Assembly (NCBI GenBank): GCA_027923505.1
Contig: BROI01000016.1
Location: forward strand, 62,001 to 126,000
Length of the DNA stretch: 64,000 nt
From: Mayamaea pseudoterrestris
Lineage: Eukaryota; Bacillariophyta; Bacillariophyceae; Sellaphorales; Sellaphoraceae
Direction of reading: 5' to 3'
This document shows positions 24,133 to 35,900 of the stretch, in pieces. Each line of letters begins with the position of its first letter. The first letter of the stretch is position 1. Under the pieces are notes generated by a model. The model had not been told where the DNA came from. It was given only the letters and a program-made list of their open reading frames with translations, and did not search any database. The position numbers and the translations under genes are program-made.

Positions 24133-25950
24133 CTGACAGGGATGAATCTGCAACTTGTGGTGTTGGCCATACCCACAGTGGAGGCCGTACCCATGTTGTC
24201 AGCCTCCAGGCAGTCCTTTTTTGCACCATTTGAGACTATGCACCTGTCAATGGCATACCCTGGGCATGTTTTGCCTGACTCATTGGGTATTTGGGTGGCC
24301 AGGGCATGGGGCGTTTGACAGGGAAGAATCTGCAACTTGTGGTGTTGGCCATACCCACAGTGGAGGCCGTACCCATGGTGTCAGCCTCCAGGCAGTCCTT
24401 TTGCACCATTTGAGACTATGCACCTGTCAATGGCATACCCTGGACATGTTTTGCCTGACTCATTGGGTATTTGGGTGGCCAGGGCATGGGGCGTTTGACA
24501 GGGAAGAATCTGCAACTTGTGGTGTTGGCCATACCCACAGTGGAGGCCGTACCCATGTTGTCAGCCTCCAGGCAGTCCTTTTGCACCATTTGAGACTCTG
24601 CACCTGTCAATGGCATACCCTGGACATGTTTTGCCTGACTCATTGAGTATTTGGGTGGCCAGGGCATGGGGCGTTTGACAGGGAAGAATCTGCAACTTGT
24701 GGTGTTGGCCATACCCACAGTGGAGGCCGTACCCATGGTGTCAGCCTCCAGGCAGTCCTTTTTGCACCATTTGAGACTATGCACCTGTCAATGGCATACC
24801 CTGGACATGTTTTGCCTGACTCATTGGGTATTTGGGTGGCCAGGGCATGGGGCGTTTGACAGGGAAGAATCTGCAACTTGTGGTGTTGGCCATACCCACA
24901 GTGGAGGCCGTACCCATGGTGTCAGCCTCCAGGCAGTCCTTTTTGCACCATTTGAGACTCTGCACCTGTCAATGGCATACCCTGGACATGTTTTGCCTGA
25001 CTCATTGGGTATTTGGGTGGCCAGGGCATGGGGCGTTTGACAGGGAAGAATCTGCAACTTGTGGTGTTGGCCATACCCACAGTGGAGGCCGTACCCATGT
25101 TGTCAGCCTCCAGGCAGTCCTTTTTGCACCATTTGAGACTATGCACCTGTCAATGGCATACCCTGGACATGTTTTTGCCTGACTCATTGGGTATTTGGGT
25201 GGCCAGGGCATGGGGCGTTTGACAGGAAGAATCTGCAACTTGTGGTGTTGGCCATACCCACAGTGGAGGCCGTACCCATGTTGTCAGCCTCCAGGCAGTC
25301 CTTTTTGCACCATTTGAGACTATGCACCTGTCAATGGCATACCCTGGACATGTTTTGCCTGACTCATTGGGTATTTGGGTGGCCAGGGCATGGGGCGTTT
25401 GACAGGGAAGAATCTGCAACTTGTGGTGTTGGCCATACCCACAGTGGAGGCCGTACCCATGGTGTCAGCCTCCAGGCAGTCCTTTTTGCACCATTTGAGA
25501 CTCTGCACCTGTCAATGGCATACCCTGGACATGTTTTGCCTGACTCATTGGGTATTTGGGTGGCCAGGGCATGGGGCGTTTGACAGGGAAGAATCTGCAA
25601 CTTGTGGTGTTGGCCATACCCACAGTGGAGGCCGTACCCATGGTGTCAGCCTCCAGGCAGTCCTTTTTGCACCATTTGAGACTCTGCACCTGTCAATGGC
25701 ATACCCTGGACATGTTTTGCCTGACTCATTGGGTATTTGGGTGGCCAGGGCATGGGGCGTTTGACAGGTAAGAATCTGCAACTTGTGGTGTTGGCCATAC
25801 CCACAGTGGAGGCCGTACCCATGGTTTCAGCCTCCAGGCAGTCCTGTTTGCACTTTTTTAGACTCTGCACCTATCAATGGCTTTCCCTGCAATGTTTTGC
25901 CTGACTCATTGGGTATTTGGGTGGCCAGGGCATGGGGCATTTGACAGGTC
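24133..25950 (+). repeat. Satellite B, ~181-bp tandem array (~10 copies) inside satellite A
   Basis: Ten near-identical units of 180-181 bp beginning around GACAGGGAAGAATCTGC recur at about 24314, 24495, 24675, 24856, 25036, 25217, 25397, 25579 and 25760. They differ by single substitutions and T-run length. Left and right borders both fall within a satellite A monomer (left after TCTCAGGGGAT, right resuming at CAACTTGTCACC), so B interrupts A. No inverted repeats like those of A are obvious. Open frames on both strands repeat with the unit and are not taken as genes. Confidence 0.95.
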
Positions 25951-28900
25951 AATGTCAACTTGTCACCAGTCTCAGCCCGCAGATGCCATGACATTCAAAT
26001 GCCCCTACAGCAAGCCCTGTAGGTGCCCAAAATACACCAAAATAGTGCCAACATCCTTATTCAGGCTGCGCTACAAGATGGTAGGCTTGGCTGGTGTCTC
26101 AGGGGATGGCAATGTATTTGGTGACAACTTGTCACCAGTCTCAGCCCGCAAACACCAAGACAATCATACACCACTACAGCAAGCCCTGTAGGTGCCCAAA
26201 ATACACCAGAATGGTGCCAACATCATTATTCAGGCTGCGCTACAAGATGGTAGGCTTGGCTGGTGTCTCAGGGGATGGCAATGTATTTAGTGACAACTTG
26301 TCACCAGTCTCAGCCCGCAGATGCTGTGACATTCAAACGCCCCTACAGCAGGCCCTGTAGGTGCCCAAAATACACATGAATGGTACCACCATCATTATTC
26401 AGGCTGCGCTACAAGATGGTAGGCTTGGCTGGTGTCTCAGGGCATGGCAATGTATTTGGTGACAACTTGTCACCAATCTCAGCCCGCAGATGCCGTGACA
26501 TTCAAACCTCCCTACAGCAAGCCCTGTAGGTGCCCAAAATACACCTGAATGGTGCCAACATCATTATTCAGGCTGCACTACAAGATGGTAGGCTTGGCTG
26601 GTGTCTCAGGGGATGGCAATGTATTTAGTGACAACTTGTCACCAGTCTCAGCCCGCAGATGCCGTGACGTTCAAACGCCCCTACAGCAGGCCCTGTAGGT
26701 GCCCAAAATACACCAGAATGGTACCAACATCATTATTCAGGCTGCGCTACAAGATGGTAGGCTTGGCTGGTGTCTCAGGGCATGGCAATGTATTTGGTGA
26801 CAACTTGTCACCAGTCTCAGCCCGCAGATGCCGTGACATTCAAATGCCCCTACAGCAAGCCCTGTAGGTGCCCAAAATACACCAGAATGGTGCCAACATC
26901 TGACAACTTGTCACCAGTCTCAGCCCGCAAAAACCATGACAATCATACAGCACTACAGCAAGCCCTGTAGGTGCCCAAAATACACCAGAATGGTGCCAAC
27001 ATCATTATTCAGGCTGCGCTACAAGATGGTAGGCTTGGCTGGTGTCTCAGGGGATGGCAATGTATTTAGTGACAACTTGTCACCAGTCTCAGCCCGCAGA
27101 TGCTGTGACATTCAAACGCCCCTACAGCAGGCCCTGTAGGTGCCCAAAATACACATGAATGGTACCACCATCATTATTCAGGCTGCGCTACAAGATGGTA
27201 GGCTTGGCTGGTGTCTCAGGGGATGGCAATGTATTTGGTGACAACTTGTCACCAATCTCAGCCCGCAGATGCCGTGACATTCAAACCTCCCTACAGCAAG
27301 CCCTGTAGGTGCCCAAAATACACCTGAATGGTGCCAACATCATTATTCAGGCTGCACTACAAGATGGTAGGCTTGGCTGGTGTCTCAGGGGATGGCAATG
27401 TATTTAGTGACAACTTGTCACCAGTCTCAGCCCGCAGATGCCGTGACGTTCAAACGCCCCTACAGCAGGCCCTGTAGGTGCCCAAAATACACCAGAATGG
27501 TACCAACATCATTATTCAGGCTGCGCTACAAGATGGTAGGCTTGGCTGGTGTCTCAGGGCATGGCAATGTATTTGGTGACAACTTGTCACCAGTCTCAGC
27601 CCGCAGATGCCGTGACATTCAAATGCCCCTACAGCAAGCCCTGTAGGTGCCCAAAATACACCAGAATGGTGCCAACATCATCATTCAGGCTGCGCTACAA
27701 GATGGTAGGCTTGGCTGGTGTCTCAGGGGATGGCAATGTATTTGGTGACAACTTGTCACCAGTCTCAGCCCGCAGATGCCGTGACATTCAAACGCCCCTA
27801 CAGCAAGCCCTGTAGGTGCCCAAAATACACCAGAATGGTGCCAACATCATTATTCAGGCTGCGCTACAAGATGGTAGGCTTGGCTGGTGTCTCAGGGGAT
27901 GGCAATGTATTTGGTGACAACTTGTCACCAATCTCAGCCCGCAGATGCCGTGACATTCAAACGCCCCTACAGCAAGCCCTGTAGGTGCCCAAAATACACC
28001 AGAATGGTGCCAACATCAGTATTCAGGCTGCGCTACAAGATAGTAGGCTTGGCGGGTGTCTCAGGGCATGGCAATGTATTTGGTGACAACTTGTCACCAG
28101 TCTCAGCCCGCAGATGCCGTGACATTCAAATGCCCCTACAGCAAGCCCTGTAGGTGCCCAAAATACACCTGAATGGTGCCAACATCATTATTCAGGCTGC
28201 ACTACAAGATGGTAGGCTTGGCTGGTAGCTCAGGGGATTGCAATGTATTTGGTGACAACTTGTCACCAGTCTCAGTGCCATTCAAATGCCCCTACAGCAA
28301 GCCCTGTAGGTGCCCAAAATACACCAGAATGGTGCCAACATCATTATTCCGGCTGCGCTACAAGATGGTATGCTTGGCTGGTGTCTCAGGGGATGGCAAT
28401 GTATTTGGTGACAACTTGTCACCAGTCTCAGCCCGCAGATGCCGTGACATTCAAATGCCCCTACAGCAAGCCCTGTAGGTGCCCAAAATACACCAGAATG
28501 GTGCCAACATCATTATTCAGGCTGCGCTACAAGATGGTAGGCTTGGCTGGTGTCTCAGGGGATGGCAATGTATTTGGTGACAACTTGTCACCAGTCTCAG
28601 CCCGCAGATGTCGTGACATTCAAACGCCCCTACAGCAAGCCCTGTAGGTGCCCAAAATACACCAGAATGGTGCCAACATCATTATTCAGGTTGCGCTACA
28701 AGATGGTAGGCTTGGCTGGTGTCTCAGGGGATGGCAATGTATTGGTGACAACTTGTCACCAGTCTCAGCCCGCAGATGCCGTGACATTCAAACGCCCCTA
28801 AAGCAAGCCCTGTAGGTGCCCAAAATAGACCAGAATGGTGCCAACATCATTATTCAGGCTGAGCAACAAGATGGTATGCCTGGCTAGTGTCTCAGGGGAC

Positions 28901-29302
28901 GGCAATGATATTGGTGACAACTTGTCACCAGTCTCAGCCCGCAGATGCCGTGACAGTCATACACCCCTACAGCAAGCCCTGTAGGTGCCCAAAATACACC
29001 AGAATGGTGCCAACATCATTAATCAGGCTGCGCTACAAGATGGTAGGCTTGGCTGGTGTCTCAGGGGATGGCAATGTATTTGGTGACAACTTGTCACCAA
29101 TCTCAGCCCGCAGATGCCGTGACATTCAAACGCCCCTACAGCAAGTCCTGTAGGTGCCCAAAATACACCTGAATAGTGCCAACATCAAAATTCAGGCTGC
29201 GCTACAAGATGGTAGGCTTGGCGGGTGTCTCAGGGCATGGCAATGTATTTGGTGACAACTTGTCACCAGTCTCAGCCCGCAGATGCCGTGACATTCAAAC
29301 GC
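25951..29302 (+). repeat. Satellite A, 169-bp tandem array (block 2, ~20 copies)
   Basis: Continuation of the 169-bp family after the satellite B insert, with more variation than the core of block 1, including monomers carrying CACCAAGACAATCATAC or AACCATGACAATCATAC instead of the usual GATGCCGTGACATTC. A roughly 779-bp segment is directly duplicated (compare 26341 with 27120), creating a multi-monomer period. One monomer near 26900 lacks about 65 bp. The array ends abruptly at the first D repeat. Confidence 0.96.
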
Positions 29303-30805
29303 ACAGAACTTTGGCCATAAATCATTTGAAGCATTCCCACCTTTCATTAAGCTTTTGGTAAGGTCAATCAACCATTACAACCTTGGGGGTCATGCAAATC
29401 CTTTAAGTTTTTGGGAATAGACAAGCTAGCTTCCACATAGCTAAGTATCCCGTATGTCACCACACCACACCTCCAGGTCTGCTGGGCATCCCCATCAATT
29501 ACAAACATTGCCACCATTGGCCAAACTACCAATGAAGCCAACAAACACTGACACAACTGCCAAGCTCAAGTTTTTGGAAAGCTGTGGGAGTAGATGGGTC
29601 AAATTGACCAACAGCGCAGTCTTTGAATCCAAACCAATCAAACTATGGCTTTGACTGTCATTTTAGCCAATGCCACCTTTCAACAAGATTTACGTGAGCA
29701 ACTATGACTCATTCAATGTTGGACAACTCTTGTGTTCCTGGCAAAACAGGAGTAGATATGCTGTATTTAGTGCGACTGTATGTCACACAGCAGCAGCGGC
29801 AGCACCCACAAAACTTTGGCCTTCCCCATCATGTGAAGCATTCCCACCTTTCAAAAAGCTTTTTATAAAGTCAATCATCCACTACAACCTTGGCGGTCAT
29901 GCAAATCCTTCAAGTTTTTGGAGTAGACATGCTAGCTTCCACATAGCTAAGTATCCCGTATGTCGCCACACCACACCACTAGGTCAGCTGGGCATCCCCA
30001 TCAATTACCAACATTGCCACCATTGGCCAAGCTATCAATGAGGCCAACAAAACCAAACAAACCTGACATGCTCAAGTTTTGGGAAAGCTGTGGGAGTAGA
30101 TGGGCCAAATAGAGCAACAGCGCAGTCTTTGAATCCAATCAAACTATGGCTCTGACTGTCATTTTAGCCAATGCCACCTTTCAACAAGATTTACGTGAGC
30201 AACTATGACTCATTCAATGTTGGACAACTCATGTGTTCCTGGCAAAACAGGAGTAGATATGCTGTATTTTGTGCGACTGTATGTCACACAGCAGCAGCGG
30301 CAGCACCCACAAAACTTTGACCATCCCCATCATGTGAAGCATTCCCACCTTTCAAAAAGCTTTTTATATAGTCAATCATCCACTCCAACCTTGGCGATCA
30401 TGCAAATCCTTCAAGATTTGGGAGTAGACATGCTTGCTTTCACATAGCTAAGTATCCCGTATGTCGCCACACCACACCACCAGGTCCGCTGGGCATCCCC
30501 ATCAATTACCAACATTGCCACCATCGTCCAAGCTATCCATGAGGCCTACAAAGACAAACAAACCTGGCAAGCTCAAGTTTTGGGAAAGCTGTGGGAGTAG
30601 ATGGGCCAAATATAACAACAGCGCAGTCTATGAATCCGAACCAATCAATCTATGGCTGTGATTGTCTTTTTAGCCATTGCCACTGGTAAACATGAGATAC
30701 TATGACTCATTCAATGTTGGACACCTCATGTGTTCCTGGCAAAACAGGAGTAGATACCCTGTATTCCATGCGACTGTATATCACGCAGCAGCAGCGGCAG
30801 CACCC
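29303..30805 (+). repeat. Repeat D, three ~503-bp tandem units
   Basis: Three consecutive diverged copies start at about 29307, 29812 and 30313 with AACTTTGG/ACC and end with a CAGCAGCAGCGGCAGCACCCA stretch. They are AT-richer than A and B and encode no recognisable protein. No terminal repeats or transposase were seen. The first copy follows satellite A directly, the third leads straight into repeat C. Confidence 0.85.
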
Positions 30806-31696
30806 AGGCAGGACAGCAGTGGCTTGTTTGACTGATCAATGATGCACTGAAGCCTCCTTCAGCAAGTGGTGGGAGCCTGGTTGGTGTTTGGCAGTCAACT
30901 GGTGTGTTTGTGTAAAAACTGTCTCTGGAGCATTGGCCAGAGCTTGCCCAGAGCTAGGTGCCTGAAATCCATTCTTGGGATGTAGAACTTTGCTTACATA
31001 TATGTTTGGGTTTCTGCGCATGAATGGATCATTCCAAGTGCTTGGGGGTGTCAGAGCAAGTGGCATATAGCAGGAACAATTACTAGGCCCATCATTTTAT
31101 GGTTCATAAAACAAAGAAATGGAGACGATACTGTGCGATGGCGCCCTTCCACAACCATGGCAGGACAGCATTGGCTTGTTTGACTGATCAATGATGCACT
31201 GAAGCCTCCTTCAGCAAGTGGTGGGAGCCTGGTTGGTGTTTAGCAGTCAACTGGTGTGTTTGTGTTCAAACTCTCTCTGGAGCATTGGCCAGAGCTTGGT
31301 GCCTGAAATCCATTCTTGGAGTGTAGAACAGTCACTAACATTTATATTTTGGGTTTCTGCGCAAGAATGGATCATTCCAAGTGCTTGTGGGTGCTAGAGC
31401 AAGTGGCATATAGCAGGAACAATGGCTAGGCCCATCATTTTATGGTTCATAAAACAAAGAAATGGAGACTATACTGTGTCATGGCGCCCTTCCACTACCA
31501 TGGCAGGTCAGCAGTGGCTTGTTTGACTGATCAATGATGCACTGAAGCCTCCATCAGCAAGTGGTGGGAGCCTGATTGGTGTTTGGCAGTCAACTAAAGT
31601 GTTTGTTTTCACACAGTCTCTGAAGCATTGGCCAGAGCTTGGCCACAGCTTGGTGCCCCAAATCCATTATTGGCATGTAGAACAGTCACTTACATA
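30806..31696 (+). repeat. Repeat C, ~350-bp tandem units
   Basis: Units starting near 30809, 31161 and 31504 with CAGGACAGCA(G/T)TGGCTTG and containing TGCACTGAAGCCTCC and GGCCCATCATTTTATGG. The third unit is broken off near 31697 by inverted B-type repeats; a matching tail resumes at about 32468. No coding content was recognised. Confidence 0.85.
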
Positions 31697-32467
31697 TATG
31701 TTGAGCACTGTCTGGAGGCCTACACCATCTGCAAAATGGGTGTGGCCAACACCCCAAATTATGGAATCATACCACTACAATGCCCCGTCCCCTGATCACC
31801 CAACAACCCAATGAGTCATGCAAAACATGTCCAGGGTGTGCCATTGACCTGAGGATGGTCTGACATGGTACAAAACGGACTGCCTGGAGGCCTACAGCAT
31901 GGAATGGTCTACAAGATGGGTGTGGCCAACACCCCAAATTATGGAATCATACCACTACAATGCCCCATGCCCTGGCCACCCAACAGCCCAATGAGTCAGG
32001 CAAAACATGTCCTGGGTGTGCCATTGACATGAGGATGGGCTGAAATGGTGCAAAACGGACTGCCTGGAGGCCTACACCATCTGCAAAATGGGTGTGGCCA
32101 ACACCCCAAATTATGGAATCATACCACTACAATGCCCCGTCCCCTGATCACCCAACAACCCAATGAGTCATGCAAAACATGTCCAGGGTGTGCCATTGAC
32201 ATGAGGATGGTCTGACATGGTACAAAACGGACTGCCTGGAGGCCTACAGCATGGAATGGTCTACAAGATGGGTGTGGCCAACACCCCAAATTATGGAATC
32301 ATACCACTACAATGCCCCATGCCCTGGCCCCCCAACAACCCAATGAGTCAGGCAAAACATGTCCAGGGTGTGCCATTGACATGAGGATGGGCTGAAATGG
32401 TGCAAAACGGACTGCCTGGAGGCCTACACCATCTGCAAAATGGGTGTGGCCAACACCCCAAATTATG
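31697..32467 (-). repeat. Diverged satellite B copies in inverted orientation
   Basis: About four units of ~179 bp whose reverse complement aligns with satellite B across CCAGGCAGTCC, CAATGGCA(T/C)ACCCTGGACATG, TTTTGC(C/A)TGACTCATTGGGT and GGGGC. Two unit types alternate: one has CACCATCTGCAAAATGG (near 31711, 32069, 32423), the other CAGCATGGAATGGTCTAC (near 31891 and 32245), giving a ~356-bp dimer. The array lies inside a repeat C unit. Confidence 0.88.
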
Positions 32468-32580
32468 TAGGCCCATCATTTTATGGTTCATAAAACAAAG
32501 AAATGGAGACTATACTGTGTCATGGCGCCCTTCCACTACCATGGCAGGACAGCATTGGCCTGTTTGACTGATCAATAATG
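32468..32580 (+). repeat. Resumed tail of interrupted repeat C unit
   Basis: From TAGGCCCATCATTTTATGG onward the sequence returns to repeat C and starts a next unit (CAGGACAGCATTGGCCTG at about 32544), then fades into unique DNA before the downstream gene. This supports insertion of the B-type array into a C array. Confidence 0.8.
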
Positions 32581-32806
32581 CATTGACTGTGAAGCCTTCT
32601 TAGATAGGCACGTGACGCGAATCCAACTGTTGCCCTGCCGGCGCGAGACTCGCTCCCTCCAACGACTGCCTGGATCGATTCATGTTCATGCACTGTACCA
32701 CGAGGCAAAGCAGTGAATGAAAGATACATAGCCAAAAGACACTGTATAGTTGAAAGGTGAAAATAGCGCATCTACTGCATTGCCAGCAGAAAGTTCAAAG
32801 GAAAGT

Positions 32807-32907
32807 ATGCGTCTCTATCAAGCATCCGCTTGCTTGCTTTTCGCCTCGCAGCTGCAGTCCACGGCATGCTCGTCGGACGTTCAGTCCACCATTGTTTCGG
32901 CGACTGG

Positions 32908-32943
<36 letters not shown>

Positions 32944-35900
32944 AGAAGCATCGTCGGTCTACGAGTCGCTAAAGGAAGCAAAGAAGAATGTCTCGTCGTC
33001 GGCATCAGCAGCAGCAGCATCAGCAGCAGCAGCAGCATCGAGCATTGATCATGGAAAGGCAATGATTGATTGGATTCGAGCGCATGGAGGCTTTGTCCAC
33101 GAGAGTCTTTACATTGGTCCCATTACTTCAGACGATAGTTTGAGTAGCATTGGGGAAGGCAAGGTGGAGCATTCATATAACAATACTCCCTACGGCTTGT
33201 TTACTCGCGACACTCTCCCTGTAGGCACGACGATTCTCCAAATTCCATACGAATTGACGATTCACACGCATGCCGACAAGGACTTTGATCAATGCGAAAC
33301 GGCGCGCAAATTGCACAAGGAGCTAATCAAAGGAGCCGATTCCTTTTATGCTCCATACGTACAATACTTGAGTGAGACGCAAACCAAAGGGCAAGTGCCG
33401 ACGCTTTGGAGCGCTGCCGGCAATCAGCTATTGAAGGATTTGCTGCGGCACAATGACAACGACGAAACGATTGCGCTGCCGCCCTACGACGTTTCTTCGT
33501 GGGAATACTTGGATGTTTGTCAAGCTTCACCGGAGGAAGAGTTCGCCTTGGAGCTATTGCGCTACCGCGGCTGGGACGAAGTCTTGGTTCCAGTCTACGA
33601 CATGATGTCGCACTCCAACGATCCAAATGTAATGAACACGGCATCGTCCAAGATTATGCGCAACCTTGACAAGGAGCCCATTGTTGTCAAGACAGTGTTG
33701 GAGGTGTCTGCAAAGTCGCAACTCTATTGCTCCTACAATGACTATACTGGCTCGCAAAACCTGAATGAATGGTATGGTACGCCTGGTTTGCTCATTGATT
33801 TTGGTTTTGTTGAATCGCTGCCACAAAGATGGTTCTTTGACCAGGATCGCTGGAATGCGGAAGGATTTTTGGACGAGGACAATTATTTCGAGGAACATGC
33901 GGCCATTAACTTTGAGCTGTCCAAATCGACCGTCAATGGAGAAGTGGTCGTCACGTGGATGCACGAGGATTTGCGGGAGATTGACGTGCTGTTTGCTCGC
34001 GAAGCACTGGAACATTTGAAGAGTTTTGGCTCCATGCGTCTGCAGAGTCGTCCCGAAGGAGTCTTGGAGCGAGAGTTCAACATGATCAAGGAGTACGGAG
34101 CGGCCATGCAATTTGCTCTCGAAACGGCATTGTATCAACACTTTTACGACCCGTTGCTCTTTGGCTCAGCCGATACATACAGCAATATCAATGAAGAGCT
34201 ATATTCGGAGGATCGGCACTACACTTGCGATCACATTCAGTCGCATTCATTCCACGGGCATGAAACGCTTGAAAAGGTTGTTTCACACTATCAGCGACTC
34301 GAATTTGATGTGCATCCAGAGACGCGCGAAACATGCTTTTGGCTCGACATGTACGTTCAGCAGTGCACTTCGTATCGGCCGCATTATCATGAGGTTGCCA
34401 TTCACTACACGGCTCGATATTTGGATAAGGTGCAGCGAATCGCGTGGATTGGTGGCGGCGACTCCATGCTTCTGCATGATGCGTTAAAATATCCGACACT
34501 GGAACTGGCGCTCGGATTGGAGCTGGATCAAAAGGTAACACGCTACAATTACAAGTACATGGGATCGCAGCCACACTATGATAACGACAAGGTGCAATGG
34601 TGGTATGGCGACGCGACAAAGAGTTTGTTGATGCTTCCTGAGTCATACTTTGGTAGTTTTGACATGGTAGTGATTGACTTGTCAGACACGGCCATGCAGC
34701 TTTCGGTGACTTCGGACTTGAGCATCTTTGCAGCACTCTCCTTGCTGCTTCGACCCGGTGGAATCATGGTAAAGAATGAGGAGTACTTGGAGCAATTCTC
34801 GCGCGTCTTTGACTACACTCTGCAGGCGCACTTTTACGATGTTCCCATAGTTTGCTCGCAATCGTTTATTCTTGGCAGCTACGGTACGGATTTTTTGGCG
34901 ACGAAACCCAAGGACCATGAGCCGTCGGATCTTATGTTTGTCAATCAGCGTCCAGACATTCAAAGCGATTTTGGTATTTGGCATGATTATCGACGCAATA
35001 TTACGCGAACAAATGCCCATTGTCGCGACGACGGTGAGGATGCGACTGCCTCACCAGTGGAGCAAACAACTAGCCCTGGTATTCTCATGGTTGTTGAAGC
35101 CGAAAATGTTACAGCCAACCTTGCGTCAACCATGGCTGTAAAAGAGCTTCTAGTGACGGCGCTTGAGCGCGACGCAAAAATGATAGTGACGGATGCTGTT
35201 GTTCAAGAAGGCTCGGGCGTTATTGGATTGGCGCTTAGAACTGGTTATGTCATCGCCCGAATGTATCCAAAGTACAATTACTGTGCGCTCGACATCCACT
35301 TCTGGAGTAGCTTTGAGTTACAAGAGAGCGTCAAGAAGGTGTTGATTGATGCTCTTGGAGGCGGCATTGTACCGAAGTCCGTCTCTTCCTATCGCATTGT
35401 GGCTGGCGGTATGTTCGGCGTCGATACTTGGAAGGATGACGCAAAGAAGCAAGGTCCGCGCAAGGTGCACGACTGCCAGCGCCAGCAAGAGTCTTTGCGT
35501 GGCCCCTTTACAGATCAGCATAATGTTGATTTGATTATGAAGGAAATGTTGTCGTCGCTGGTGAGCAACGAAGCCAAAAATATGGACGTATTGGTTGTGT
35601 GTGGAGCTGCTGGAGCAGACTGCAAAACTGCCAATACTTTAAAAACGATTTCCACTGTTGGGCAAGTACATGAATTGCGAGCTTGCGATAGCCTCGGTGA
35701 TTACATGAGTATGGAAATTTGCGAGATGCAAACGTTTACGTCATTAGACAAGTTTGCCAAGGCGTCTGTCGAATTCGAGGGCTTTCGCGCTTTGATAATC
35801 GATCCCGAAGCTCCATTAGAGATTATGCAGATTGTCCTGAACCTATTTAAAACTGGAAATATCTGGAAGTACACGAAACAAGAAGGATTTTTGATTCTTG

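Noticed and set aside
24155-25870. Open frames on both strands of satellite B, 60-160 codons
   Set aside because: They follow the 181-bp unit and overlap on opposite strands; no codon-level conservation distinguishes one frame.
16355-29302. CRISPR-like array
   Set aside because: Units are contiguous 169-bp repeats without unique spacers, in a eukaryotic genome with introns.
17297-29361. Dozens of ~88-codon frames with nearly the same peptide
   Set aside because: They repeat exactly with the 169-bp monomer, shift frame each copy and end at the same monomer position. They are products of satellite periodicity.
32750-32806. Extension of the SET chimera upstream of ATG 32807
   Set aside because: The extra codons start from TTG and would bury the signal peptide; the ATG at 32807 is the natural start.
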